From Entophlyctis helioformis (taxonomy: Eukaryota > Chytridiomycota > Chytridiomycetes > Chytridiales > Chytriomycetaceae), in contig JAHLKH010000053.1 of the NCBI GenBank assembly GCA_025526915.1, positions 84,544 through 148,543 of the forward strand: a stretch of DNA of 64,000 bases, written 5' to 3'. Positions within the stretch are counted from its first letter, which is position 1. Every line of letters begins with the position of its first letter. The translations under genes and the position numbers were made by a program. This document shows, piece after piece, positions 34,141 to 44,999 of the stretch. The notes under the pieces were generated by a model that was not told the origin of the DNA, did not search any database, and saw only the letters and a program-made list of their open reading frames with translations.

Positions 34141-34533
34141 TGACGCCTGCAGCGAGCGTCGTTGTCACGTTGGCAGGAAGATCGTTTTATTGCAGCAAAC
34201 ACGCCACGGTGATGGCGAGCGATGGGCGGCGGCTGGGCGGGCAGACGCTCCGACAGGAAGCAGCACACGCCCTGGCACGCGCTCAAGACTCCGGCGCGGG
34301 GGCGGGCGGCGGGGGCGGCGGTGGCTGCTCGGGGTATGCGGGCGCTGGATCTGTTGCATGGCAATGAAGCCACAGAAGCCACAGAAGCCACGCAGCCACG
34401 AGTCAAGTGGGCAAGGCGAGATTAGCAAGATCAGCCAGCGAGTCAGCGGGCCAGCGAGTCAGCGGGTCAGTGGGTCAGCAGGTTAGAGACAGTCACTCGA
34501 GCACAACGGCGCACAGCATCGCGCGTGCATCCT

Positions 34534-36933
34534 TCAGCGCGCGCGGGTCGAGCGGTACGTACATGCGTATCCGCCATAGTACTGTGCCGCCGCCGCGCCT
34601 TGCTGCTGCTGCCATGCATATGGATCGTAGGAAGCCATGTGTGGAGGGGCAGGGAGGCCGGGCGGCGGAGGAGCGCCGTAGCCGTAGCCGGCCGCATGCC
34701 CGGCAGGGGGAGGGGGAGGCTGGGCGTAGTGGTCGTATCCAGGCGCGGCTTGGTGTCCATGAGGGGGAGGGGGAGGGGGCTGGCGGCCATCGTCGGGCCC
34801 GCCTGCTGCCATGGCGCGGCTGCCGAGGGCGGAGGAGCGGCTGCCTGCGAGGGTGCGGCTGAACGCGCCCACGGAGGAGCGGCCGCGTCGTGGGAAGGTG
34901 CAGCAGACGCGGCCCATGGAGGAGCATCGTTGGACGGAGGAGGAGGAGGAGGAGGGGCATGTGCACCGGACGATGCCCACGGAGGTGCGCCATCGTTGGA
35001 TGGAGGAGGAGGAGCTCCAGATGCGGCCCATGGCGGCGCGCCACTACCACCGCCGACTGGTGCAGATCCGCCTGCTGCCCATGGAGCAGCGCCACTGCTG
35101 GATGCGCCGCCAGCGTCTGGGCCAGGACCATAGCCACCAGGACGGCGTCCGTATCCACCGCCACCGCCGCCACCACCACCAAGCTCGGCCATCATGTTCT
35201 CGTACTCGTTGTCCATGCGCTGGTTCCTGTGGTTCATGTCGTGCATGGCACGCGGGTTGTTGCGCTGCGTGCAATCTCTTGCAAAGTGGCCCGAGCCACC
35301 GCACATGTGACAGACAAGGTTGTTGGTAAAGTTGCGCTTCTCAGGACACTCGTACTTGCGATGGCCTGCGATAGTCGAGACAGTTGCAAGAGCAGAATGC
35401 GTAAGTATGACGGATCAAAGTACCAGGCAAATCCAAACGCAAGAGAAACATACCAATGCCGCCACAGTTGTTACAGATCTGGTTCTCATCGTCACGCAGC
35501 GTGCCGTTGAGGGCAGCCAACTCGCGCAGCTGGTTCCGCTTGAGCTCGTTTTGCGACTCGGGCGTGCTCGTGGCCTGTGAGCAAAGCACGGCGTTGTCAC
35601 GATTCGCAAGTCAGTCATGGGCCGGTCACCGGCAAGACAGCAGAGACACTTACAGTCTCAATGATCTTGTTGATCATGTCTGACGCACGCTTGATCTTTT
35701 CCTCAACGTCTCCAGAAATGATGCAATGCAGAGGCTCGTCGTCGCCAGGGTTTACAGCGCCGTCAGAGCGCGACTTGCCCTCCTTGACGGAGCCCTTTCC
35801 ACGGATGCTGATCTTGGCTCCAGACTCTGCCTCGATCTTCTTGAGGGTGTTTCCACGCGGGCCGATAAGCAAGCCAATAAAGTTGATCTCGGGAAAGTCG
35901 CGCACGGGGATGTACAGCTTTTCCATTGTTCTGGAGGGCCGCTTGTAGTCTGCCGGCGGACGGAACCCAGGGATGGACTTGAGACCCTTGTCGACCAGCT
36001 TGTGGCGCTCGTCTTCAAGCTTCTTGCGGTAGCGCTGCTCTCTGGTGTTGATACGGCGGCCATCGATGCCGTACTCTGGCGGAGGCGAGACGGATCTGTT
36101 GAGTGACGTCAGCGGAGGAGGAGATGGGGGTTAGTGCCAGCAAGATCAGCGCCAGCGATCGGCAAGCATAGCCAGCAGCAGCAGCCGCCCGTACCTCTTG
36201 TCCGACGGCACGTAGTCGCCGTTCTGAGCTTGCTGGAGATCTCGTCCAGACGCAGATGGATGATGTAGCTCTCGACCTCTTCCATGGGCAGGCCGGCCGG
36301 AAGGGCGGTGGGCATGCCGGGCGTGTTGACCTTGGACTCTTCGCCCCAGCGAGAGCGGCGCTTGCGAGGGCGGCCTTCGCGCTCTTCTGTGCGGGTGGAC
36401 GCAGGGGCAAGCGGGCAAGCGGGCAAGTGTGGGTGAGTCAGCCTGTCAGATGGGCAGCCAGCCAGAGCAGCCAGCCAGCCAGCCAGACCAGACCAGCGAG
36501 TCCAGCTCGCCAGCCAGACCAGGATCACAAAACAGCGCACGGCACCAGCAAGGCGGCGTGCAGGCAGCCAGGCGACAGCGCTCAGGCGGTTAGACGTACC
36601 TTCGGCAGCCGCCGCACCCGTGCGCGACAGGTAGCTGCTGGGCGGACCGCCCCCGCCGCCGCCCCCGCCGCCGCCGCTGTGGGCAGGACGGCTGGCGCCG
36701 TAGTCGTTCTTGAGGAGCAGCGTGTTGCTGCTCAGGTCGGCGTCGTATCCGCTCACCGACGTGGTTCCGCTGGCCTCGTTGTTGCTGCCGTAGCCGCCGC
36801 CGTTGAAGCCGCCCGAGCGCTGGTGGCTGCGGCTGTCGGCCGAGTCTGCGTAGCCGCCCGGCGGAGCGTTTCCGTCGTCTCGCTTGCGACGCACGCCGAT
36901 GGGCACCGAGTTTGTTCCGGTCCAAGAAGCCAT
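34534..36933 (-). CDS. Branch-point binding protein / splicing factor 1 (SF1/BBP/Msl5)
   Basis: Recognises the intron branch site in early spliceosome assembly and binds U2AF. It starts [19 protein letters not shown]. The U2AF-ligand motif [12 protein letters not shown] follows, then the helix-hairpin [20 protein letters not shown], the [16 protein letters not shown] segment, a KH-QUA2 domain ([24 protein letters not shown]), two CCHC zinc knuckles ([14 protein letters not shown] and [14 protein letters not shown]), and a Pro/Gly/Ala-rich C-terminus ending in Tyr/Gln-rich sequence. Four introns separate these parts. Two places (about 36217-36224, KLRT to GDYVPSD, and about 34791-34800, WQQAGP to DDGRQPPP) each need one extra base to keep frame; the protein is too conserved around them for this to be true decay. 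Divergent from NSE2. Confidence 0.9.
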
Positions 36934-37066
36934 CTGCAGCTTTGCGGAACTGAGGGAAAGTCAGGCCCGTCCGAACAGCCAGACTTATGGCAGCCCAAGG
37001 TGCGTGCGTGGTTGTGTGCATGCGTCAGCCAGCCGTGCAGGGCTGTGTGCGTGCGTGCATGCGTGC

Positions 37067-37395
37067 ATGGCTACCACCGCCTGGCTGACGGCCGTGTGCA
37101 CCACAACCGCTGGATCCGCCACGGGGCCGGCAGCCGTCAAGCTCAGCGCGCTCATCAACGACCACGGCACGGTGCTCGGCAACGGCAAGGCCATTCTGGA
37201 CGAGCTCGAGGTGGCCGCCGTCACGCTCGAGCAGACGCTCTTTGAGCTGGACCCCGTGCCGCACACCGCGACCGACGTGTGCTCGCCCGACCCCGCCGTG
37301 CAGCGGCTCGAGGCCGCTCTGCGCAGGGCGCTGGCCGTGCGCCAGAGCATCCAGGCGCAGCAGACGGCCCTGCAGCAGCTGCAGCGCAAGTACCA

Positions 37396-37434
<39 letters not shown>

Positions 37435-38062
37435 TGCAGACGCCGGACAAGACCCAGACGACATGCTGCAGTGGTTCAACGACAGGCTCGCCGAGCAGAT
37501 GGCCCGGCTGGAGGAGATGCCCAGCGAGACCCGCTTTGCCCAGGACGAGGAGTACTTGGCATTCAGGCGCAACGTCTGGGACGTGCGCAATCCAGATGTG
37601 CCGTTCGGACAAGCCGCCACGCACGACGGCGACGACGACGGCGACGACGACGTCTTGATGACGACGCAGACGCTCAACGTCAAGTGCCCACTGACCGTGA
37701 GTGCCTGCCGTGCTTCCATGCTTCCATGCTGCCTGTCCGTGATCGTGCCGCATGGACTGTGCACGGGCTCTGTGGTGGTGCACAGGCTGACCCTCGTGTC
37801 CTGGTGCATGCAGTTGCAAGTCATGACAGAGCCGTACACCTCGCGCGCCTGCAAGCACTCGTTCTCAAAGGCCATCTTCTCGTCATTCGACCGAAACCAC
37901 GCGGAGCTCGACTGTCCCATCCCCGGCTGCTCCATGAGAATCCGTGCCTCTGATCTCTTCCAAGATGTGCCGCTCAAGCGCAAGATTGCCAGATGGCTGC
38001 GCGACCATCCAGAGGACGACGACATGGACGGCAATGTCCTGGATGCCGATGTAATCGAGTAA
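37067..38062 (+). CDS. NSE2: NSE2/MMS21 SUMO E3 ligase of the SMC5-SMC6 complex
   Basis: SP-RING SUMO ligase that docks on SMC5 and acts in recombinational DNA repair. The ATG at 37067 (MATTAWLTAV) follows a 133-bp gap from the divergent SF1 start. The N-terminal half is helical, with a poly-Gln run (CAG repeats, 37396-37432) in the coiled-coil region. The SP-RING is split by an intron at 37697-37813: KCPLT joins LQVMTEPYTSRACKHSF, then LDCPIPGCSMRI, giving the expected Cys/His zinc ligands. The intron is 117 nt and in frame, so retention would not stop translation. Tail: acidic DDDMDGN. The polyQ is unusual for this family. Confidence 0.9.
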
Positions 38063-38179
38063 ATGACCACATGAACATAAGCGGTGCTCCAGATTCATTC
38101 CCACGTCTCCGATCCACTCTCTCTGGCCGCTCTGGTGGGCTGCCCGCGTTTCCTCTTTGTTTGCCCGAAGGCGCCTTGG

Positions 38180-39531
38180 TCATCTGCCATCGTAGAGCTG
38201 TGCAAGCGCGTCGGCTGGGACAAACACCTTGGGTTTGGAAAACGTGTCGATGGCCTGCTCGACCTCGGTCAGATCCCGTTCAATTCTCGCCCTGCGAGCC
38301 TTGAGGCTTGGCAGCTCGACAATCATGGGGAACCGCGACAGTTCATCCAGCAGTTCTTGGTGTTCTGCACATGGCAATGAGTGGCATGAGTGGCATGAGT
38401 GGCATTGGGCAAAGCTGAGCATCCACCAATGCAGGCGAGCTTACGGCGTCTGAGTCCGTTGAGTGTGCGGACTCGCTCAATGTCGGGAAGAACTGCACAT
38501 GCAAGCATACAGATGTGTGTGTGTGTGTGTGTGTGTGTGAGCGATAAGAACAAGGCTTCCAGAACACAACGCCAGCATGCGGGTCGTACGGGCCATTCCA
38601 GCAGGGATCTTGTCCTTTTCCAGTGCCATGATGCGTTCTTCTTCTTGTCTGGCCCACTGCAGCTTGCGATCGACCAGACTTTTGCCCCATGGCAGTCAGC
38701 ATTGCATCCAGCAGCCCCCGAAAAACGAGCAGACGGGCTCACTATTTGGGGATTTGGCCAGGCTTGATCCGTGACTTGGGATCTTCTGTTGGCGTGACTG
38801 TCTTGGACGACGACTGTCCATTCGAGCGCATCGTCAGCGCATGTGCACGACGACAGCAAGATGGCCAGCACTCACGATACTCGACGACGGCTTCTTGGCC
38901 TTGGCGGCGTTGATGGCAATGAAGTTCTTGGGCTTGGACGAAGTGCGCGATGCCTCTGACAGTCCAGCTGTCGAGGGACGCGACGAAAGCGTGCCTTCGG
39001 ACGAGGCCTCTGAGCCAGTCTGTCGCAGACAAGCCGTGCCGGTGGGTGAGTCCAGTGCTGTCCAGGCAGCGCCTCGGCGGGCGAGCGGGTGCATACTCTG
39101 GACCGCGTCGACACCCGCGGCGGCACGTCTGCAAACTGCTTGAGCTTGAACGGCGGCGGCGGCTGCTTGGCGGCCTCCTGTCGGATGGGCAGACGGCATC
39201 GGGCGTGAGCGTGCGTCTGCAAGGCGGCCGGCGGCGTGGTGGTGGCGGCGGCAGCACAACGCACATCCTTCCTGTGCTTGTTGTCCTTTTGCATGTTGCG
39301 CAGCATCTGGCGGTTCTCCTTCATGTGGTCCTTGGGCGTGCCTCCTGCCCGCGCAATGTCGTCGCTGTCTCGCGGCCGCTGTCAGACGGCAGCCCCGTGC
39401 GACGCCCACGCCCACGCACTCGACCACAAGTCGCCCACGCCCACTCACCGCAGCCCCTTTGACGGGTGCAGCAACATGCCCATGGCCACGCCGGCCATGT
39501 GTCGCTGGTGCGTCCGTCGGGCCTCGGCCAT
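38180..39531 (-). CDS. Enkurin-domain protein of the ENKD1 type (cilium/flagellum microtubule protein)
   Basis: Eight small exons can be joined with consistent phases into about 265 residues. In order: MAEARRTHQRHMAGVAMG; TPKDHMKENRQMLRNMQK; PFKLKQFADVPPRVSTR; NFIAINAAKAKK; GQIPKYLVDRKLQWARQEEE; PAGMALLPDIERVRTLNGL; and the C-terminal enkurin core LLDELSRFPMIVE ... IDTFSKPKVFVPAD. PKDHxKEN, FKLKxFxxVxxRV, PKYLxxRKxxWAxxEEE and the final helix-turn-helix are the hallmarks of ENKD1/enkurin proteins, which bind microtubules at centrosomes and axonemes. A (GT)n run lies in the intron before LLPDIERV. Convergent with NSE2 and divergent (79 bp) from zuotin. The family is retained mainly in ciliated eukaryotes, so it hints at a flagellated life stage. 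Confidence 0.85.
38513..38539. repeat. (TG)n microsatellite in an ENKD1-like intron
   Basis: About 13 uninterrupted TG units. On the coding (minus) strand this is a CA tract upstream of the acceptor tgcatgtgcag. Confidence 0.9.
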
Positions 39532-39610
39532 GCTGCAATCGCGCGTGTGCAGGCGGACGGCAACGACGACAACAACAAAACAAACTCAATCACAAACCAA
39601 CAAACCACAA

Positions 39611-42123
39611 ATGTCGACCGCCGTGTTCGAGTTCCTGCTGCCGCCGCCGCCCGCGGGCTGGGATGCCAACAAGGAGAGCAAGGTGCACAAGAAGATTGCG
39701 CAGTGCCTGAGCCGCCCCGTCGAGCCCGCCGGCCACGCCTTTATGTCCCGCGCCCGCCGCCACGTCCACAACCGCACCCTCGAGGAGGACATTCTCATCG
39801 AGGAGGCTCTCCGCGATGCCGCCGGCGAGGATGTGTCGCTCGAGGAGGACGAGCCCGAGTCGGCCAAGCTCCTCAAGAGCGACCCGGCCAACTGGAAGGT
39901 CCGTCTGTCTGCGCTTGCCACTCGTGCGCTGCTGCTGCTGTGGCTGCTGCTGCTGCTGCTGTGCTGCTGCTGTGTGCTCCCCGCCCGCCCGCTTGCTCAC
40001 CGCTTCCCGTTGGCAACCAACCCGCACAAAAAAAAAAATGGCTTCCGCCAACAGACGCAGGACCACTATGCCGTGCTGGGCCTGTCCAAGCTGCGCTACG
40101 CTGCCACCGACGAGGACATCAAGCGTGCCTGTGAGTATGCGCATGTGCGTCTGCCCGAGAGCACTCGGCCGTGTGTGGCTGCATGCTGATCTCGCCGTGC
40201 CTGCGTGTGCACCAGACCGCCGCAAGGTGCTCAAGCACCACCCCGACAAGAAGGCCGTCAACGCCGCCACCGGCAAGAGAGACGACCAGTTCTTCAAGTG
40301 CATCCAGAAGGGTGAGCGTGCCGTCTGTGCACCTGTTTGTCCGTGTCTGCAGCAATGCCTCGCTCGCTAACATGATCTGTCCACCGCTTGATCCGGCTGG
40401 CAGCCAACGAGGTTCTGAGCGACAACAAGAAGCGTCGCGAGTGGGACTCGTGCGATCCCGAGTTCGACGACACCATCCCCAGCGCCAAGGCAAAGGGCGA
40501 CTTCTTTGAGATCTACGCCCCCGTCTTTGCCAGCGAGGCCCGCTTCTCCAAGAAGAAGCCCGTCGTGCTGCTCGGCACCATGGACTCGACCCGCGAGGAG
40601 GTTGACGCCTTCTACAACTTCTGGTGGGGCTTCGAGTCCTGGAGAACGTTTGAGATGATGGACGAGGAGGACGTCGACTCTGTCGAGGGCCGCGAGGAGA
40701 AGCGCTACATTGACCGCAAGAACCGTGCTGCCCGCTCCAAGCTCAAGAAGGAGGACAATGCCCGTCTCAACCGTCTTGTCGACCAGGCGTACGCCCTCGA
40801 CCCTCGCATGAAGAAGTTCAAGGAGGCCGACAAGGCTGCCAAGGAGGCCAAGAAGCGCGAGAGGGAGCTCGCCTCCAAGGCTGGCGAGATCGAGGCTGCC
40901 AAGGTATGTGTGGACAGTTGTATCGCTTTCAACCAGCCAGCCAGCCAGTCTGTGTGCACGGTTCGCCAATCTCACTCTTGCGTGCCTTGCTGTGTTGACG
41001 ACTGCAGAAAGCCGAAGAGGAGCGTCTTCTCCGCGAGGCTGCCGAGGCCGAGGAAAGGCCAAGCTGGCGGCCGACAAGGCCAAGCGCGAGCAGATCAAGA
41101 ACGCCATCCGCAAGGAGAAGAAGGCCATCAAGCGTCTGCTGCGTGACAACAACAACTTCCTCCCTGCCGACGCGTCGCCCGACGCGACCATTGTGCAGGT
41201 CGAGCGCGCCGAGTTCATCCTTGAAAAGTCGGAGCTTGAGCACCTCGAGTCGTTCCGTGCACGCCTCGACGAGGCCTTCCCTGCCGGCGTCGACGCCCTG
41301 ATGCTCGTGTTCGACGAGGAGCACATGGCCACCGAGGAGCGCGAGGCTGACCGCAAGGCCGCCGAGGCGGCTGCCGCCACCGGCCAGGCTGTTCCCGCTG
41401 CCCAGGAGTCCAAGGTTGTCAAGCCCAAGTGGTCGACCAAGGAGATCAGCATTCTCATCAAGGCCGTCAAGCTGTTCCCTGGTGGCGCTTCGGCCCGCTG
41501 GGAGAAGATTGCCGAGTACGTCAACGAGCACGGCAATGCCGAGGGCGAGACTGCCGAGGCCAAGGCGGCCCGCACCCGCACCCCCAAGGAGTGCATTCTC
41601 GAGTCCAAGTCGCTCCAGAACGGTGCGTTGCCTGCTGTTGCCGCTGGCTTGCATGCACGGGCTGCGTGGACACCTTGCACTGACTCGCTCGTGCACTCGT
41701 CCGTTTGGTTGATTAGCTGCCGCCTCTGAGCGCACCCGTCTCCAGATGGCTGCCACCAAGCCCGTTGCCAAGGTCGAGATCACCGAGACGCCCTCGACGC
41801 GCGACGAGCCCCTTCCCGGCGAAGTCGCTGCTGCCTCGCGTCCCGCCACTGCGGCCGCTGCCTCGCGTCCTGCGAGTGCTCCTGCTGCTGCTGCTGCTGC
41901 CGCCGCCCCCTCGATGCCCGCCCCGCCCAACCCCAACTGGTCGGCCGACCAGCAGCTCGCTCTTGAGCAGGCGCTCCGCAAGTTCCCAGCCTCTGCCTTT
42001 ACCAGTGCACCTGCCGACCGCTGGGTCAAGATTGCCGGCGAGATTCCCGGCAAGACCACCAAGGACATCAAGAACCGTGTCAAGGAGCTCGCCGACTTTG
42101 TCAAGAACAAGAAGAAGAAGTAG
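39611..42123 (+). CDS. ZUO1: Zuotin / MPP11 (DNAJC2), ribosome-associated J-protein with two SANT domains
   Basis: J-protein half of the ribosome-associated complex, which assists nascent chains with an Hsp70. It starts [18 protein letters not shown]. The J-domain ([14 protein letters not shown]) carries HPD within [11 protein letters not shown]. The zuotin-specific region follows ([25 protein letters not shown], read here as [11 protein letters not shown]), then a charged Lys/Glu helix that contacts the ribosome. The C-terminus has two SANT/Myb domains ([20 protein letters not shown] and [18 protein letters not shown]), as in animal MPP11 and unlike yeast Zuo1. Five introns. At about 41051-41060 (AEAEE to KAKLAADKA) one base appears to be missing; both sides are conserved. 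Ala-rich spacer before the second SANT. Confidence 0.95.
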
Positions 42124-42198
42124 GCGGCGTCCTTGGCCTGTATGGACAAGTGTGCTTCATTCGCATAATGAATAGCACATTCTGCAACAGATGCCGGC

Positions 42199-42952
42199 TT
42201 AGAATGGTGCTGCAAAGCCGATAATGCCCAGCATCATACAGGTCTCTTGCTCGTCGGCCGCTGCCGTGTCGTGATCGTCGATGCGTTCGACAGCGACAGC
42301 ATCGTCTGAGTCGCAAACATCACCGTTCGCATCCACAAAGCAGGCGGCGTCGCTGGAGACGCCGTGTGCGCGCGCGAGTTTGGACGTGACGGCACCGACA
42401 GCAGGCTGATGCACCGACCCATGATGCTGTGACGGCCGTTGAGCGTCATGGACGCCTGGGTTGTCGACATGACCACACTGCCGTCGCTGGCCATGTCAAG
42501 CGGGATGCATCCCATTGGCGAGTCTGTTGAGAAATGCAACGGCGAACGGTGGCACCAGAGGCAGAGGCACAAGCAAGGGCAAGGATCGGCAAGAGTGAGT
42601 GGTCAGCATTCGCCGCATTGAGCAGACAGGTGCGCACAGCATGCCCGAAGGTGGCCTCCTTGGTCGCCTACCTTTGCCAAACGACTCATCGCCGTAGTTG
42701 CTGTTCGTGGCAATGGCGTGGTGTATGAATCGGGCCTAGAGATTGCGGAGCATGGCAAGACAGGCAAAGAGCCACTCACTGGACTCGCAGCTCGTATGCG
42801 CCAGGCGGGAGGCCCTGAATGCGGATGTGGACAACGGTTGGATGGTCGGGCGACTGCTGCTCGAGACGCACCGACCCGGTACAGCTGTTGCCGCCCGACA
42901 GACAGGAGATGGCGCACATGCGGTTGTACGAGTACGACGAACGGACACCCAT
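42199..42952 (-). CDS. Degenerate Cu/Zn-superoxide-dismutase-fold protein (possible pseudogene)
   Basis: Recognised by order of segments: CAISCLSGGNSCTGSVRLEQ, VVHIRIQGLPPGAYELRVH, NYGDESFGKG, DMASDGSVVMSTTQASMTL, NGRHSIMGR and a last strand MMLGIIGFA, which follow the beta strands of Cu/Zn SOD (AVCVLKG.. GLxxGxHGFHVHEFGD.. SLSGxHSIIGR.. ACGVIG). The first Cu ligand of the HVH pair is replaced (RVH), and the loop holding the zinc His residues is absent. Introns follow RVH and SFGK; the second is about 150 nt. Near 42411-42420 a base seems to be missing or a short deletion exists just after IMGR, around the last Cu-ligand His. Classical dismutase activity is unlikely; a CCS-like or structural role, or a pseudogene, remains possible. 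Confidence 0.6.
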
Positions 42953-43312
42953 GGCTAGAACAGACGGTGGACGAGAGTGTATGGGCAGAGGGTGTATGGG
43001 CAAAGAGTGGCTGTATGGATGAGGCGCTGGCGGGGTCTTGGAGAGGCTCTGGCGAGGTCACGGGAACGGGCTTGCAAACTGGCTTGCACAGAGGGTGATG
43101 CTGAGACGTGGACAGGGAGCCCGTGCGCTATTTGTGCCGTTTCGAGTGAGTGATTTGTGCGGAATGCACCGACAAACGCCAGCCAATCAAAGTGGCCGGT
43201 GCCACTGCGCATCGCATTCCGGCGTGCTGCGGATGCCCCCTGGCAATGGCCGCCGACAGAGCCCTGATGGCGCAATCCCTCCACGCCGCTCGCCCCACGC
43301 CCATCTCGCCGC

Positions 43313-43319
43313 ATAAAAG
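43313..43319 (+). promoter_or_regulatory. TATA box of the Mn-SOD gene
   Basis: ataaaag in cgccgcataaaaggctc, 98 bp upstream of the ATG at 43417. The 464 bp between 42952 and 43417 serve both SOD-family genes, which are transcribed away from each other. Confidence 0.6.
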
Positions 43320-43416
43320 GCTCTCTGGTCAGCTTTCTTGCTCGCTGCATCGCATCCCCTTGCATCCCCCTTGCATCCACCTCACATCCCCTCGCATCCA
43401 CCTCGCATTGCCCAGC

Positions 43417-44192
43417 ATGTCTGTCTATACCGCCAAGTCACTGCCCGCCATCGGCTATGCCTACGATGCTCTTGAGCCTCACATCGATGCGGCCACCATG
43501 GAGCTGCACCACAGCAAGCACCACCAGGCCTACACGGACAACATGAACAAGGCGCTGGCTACTCTGTCGGCAACCGAAGCCTTCACGTCCAAGGCCTCGG
43601 CTGCAACCATCGACGACCTCCTGCGCGCCATCGCCCGTGAGGATGCTGGCAAGACTGAGCCTCTGCCATGGCCGACGCCTCAGGTCCGCGCAGCCATCCG
43701 CAACCACGGCGGCGGGTTTGGTAAGCTCTTTTGTGCTGTTCTCCATCGCCCACACCATGAGCCATCCACTCACGGCTCCTCCAGTCAACCATGCCGTGTA
43801 CTTTGCCAATATGAGCCCAACACCCGCCCCCTTTGACCCATCGTCGCCTTTCGGCAAGGCCGTTGTCGAGCAGTTCGCCTCGCTCGACGCGTTCAAGGAG
43901 CAGTTCACGGCCGCCGCCCTTGGGCTCTTTGGATCGGGCTGGGTGTTTCTCGCTCTCCACCCGAGCACAAAGAGACTCCAGATCGTGTCGACGGCCAACC
44001 AGGACATTCCCGAGTTCGCGTCTGGTCTGGCCGGCTCTGGGCGTTGTCGCCATCCTTGCACTCGATGTGTGGGAGCATGCCTACTACGTCAAGTACCGCA
44101 ACGTGCGCGCCAACTACGTGGCTGCCTGGTGGAACGTTGTCAACTGGGCCGATGTCGCCAGCCGCTTCAACGGCGAGCATGCCAAGCTGTGA
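43417..44192 (+). CDS. Mn (or Fe/Mn) superoxide dismutase
   Basis: Dismutates superoxide using a His3-Asp-bound metal. Ligands: His in [19 protein letters not shown], His in [15 protein letters not shown], then Asp and His in [25 protein letters not shown] is the signature loop. One intron follows NHGGGF (resumes [11 protein letters not shown]). At about 44028-44036 (FASGLA to [13 protein letters not shown]) the frame changes by +1 (equivalently two bases missing), directly before the metal-binding motif; an assembly error is most likely. From this ATG the protein begins at the mature enzyme without a presequence. An in-frame ATG at 43267 would add 50 residues that are basic and almost free of Asp/Glu, like a mitochondrial presequence, but it lies upstream of the TATA box. 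The compartment is therefore uncertain. Confidence 0.92.
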
Positions 44193-44255
44193 TTGCCCCA
44201 ATGCGTATTCATCCTTTACTTGAATACACGGACCATCCACGCTTCCATATCCTGC

Positions 44256-44999
44256 TTAAACGTACAATCCGTCCATGTGGCGCCTGCTGTTGCTGCTGCT
44301 ACCCTCCACGCCCCCCTGGCCAGCAATAGCTGCATCAATCACAAGAGCACGCAGGCCCTTGACAATGTCCACCTCGTCTGCACGCGGCACCACAACGCCG
44401 ACATCCAGCCCATGCACATTGCGAACTGATTCTGCGACCGTCTTGGCGCACATCTCGCCAGCCGCCTGCGCATCTGCAAAGCTCGCCACCAGCGCCAACG
44501 GCACAACCACAAAGCGGCTGTGCACAGCATGCGCCTCGAGCACAGCAAGCTCAACCAGCACCGTCAGCAGCGTGTCGTGGATCTTGGTGTTGTGCACGTC
44601 CAGCTTGGGAGCATCGGCTGCAACCGCCGCGCCACTGCCACGGCCAATGTCGACGACATGGGCAGCATCGTGGACCGTCTGGAACCGAGCGCCTGCATAC
44701 ATAAACAGAGCCGAGGCCTGCGTCTTGGCCAGCAGCTCCCGCACCGCCAATCCAAACTCGATGCTCGCACTGGACGGAACCTTTGACAGCACGTTGATCC
44801 ATGCCGTTGAAGCGTCGGCCGAGACGGCGACATCCACTTGAACGAGAGCGTCGGCAGCGCGGGGCAGCGAGATGTAGTGCGTGGTCGTGGCCAACGACGC
44901 AGCCGCAGCGAGGCGCTTGGATGTTGCTGCGGCGTCGTTGAGCGTCAGCACGACGGTGCAGCGCTGTGGCAGCACAACGGTTTGTGCCAGGGTCGACAT
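44256..44999 (-). CDS. Uncharacterised protein, single exon, 247 residues
   Basis: Starts MSTLAQTVVLPQRCTVVLTL and ends RRHMDGLYV. Regularly spaced Val/Ala-rich segments (THYISLPRAADALVQVDVAV, SRFVVVPLALVASFADAQ, HGLDVGVVVPRADEVDIVKG) alternate with probable helices and suggest a compact alpha/beta fold, with no signal peptide or membrane helix. The layout loosely recalls proteasome-assembly-chaperone-type folds, but no diagnostic motif was seen and no family is assigned. Codon use is like the neighbours. Convergent with Mn-SOD (63 bp) and divergent from ZIM17 (150 bp). Confidence 0.7.
   Translation of the reverse strand: MSTLAQTVVLPQRCTVVLTLNDAAATSKRLAAAASLATTTHYISLPRAADALVQVDVAVSADASTAWINVLSKVPSSASIEFGLAVRELLAKTQASALFMYAGARFQTVHDAAHVVDIGRGSGAAVAADAPKLDVHNTKIHDTLLTVLVELAVLEAHAVHSRFVVVPLALVASFADAQAAGEMCAKTVAESVRNVHGLDVGVVVPRADEVDIVKGLRALVIDAAIAGQGGVEGSSSNSRRHMDGLYV

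Noticed and set aside
36884..37066. Upstream ATG for NSE2 at the start of the long open frame (within SF1 exon 1)
   Set aside because: It would overlap the conserved first SF1 coding exon on the other strand; the ATG at 37067 gives a family-sized protein.
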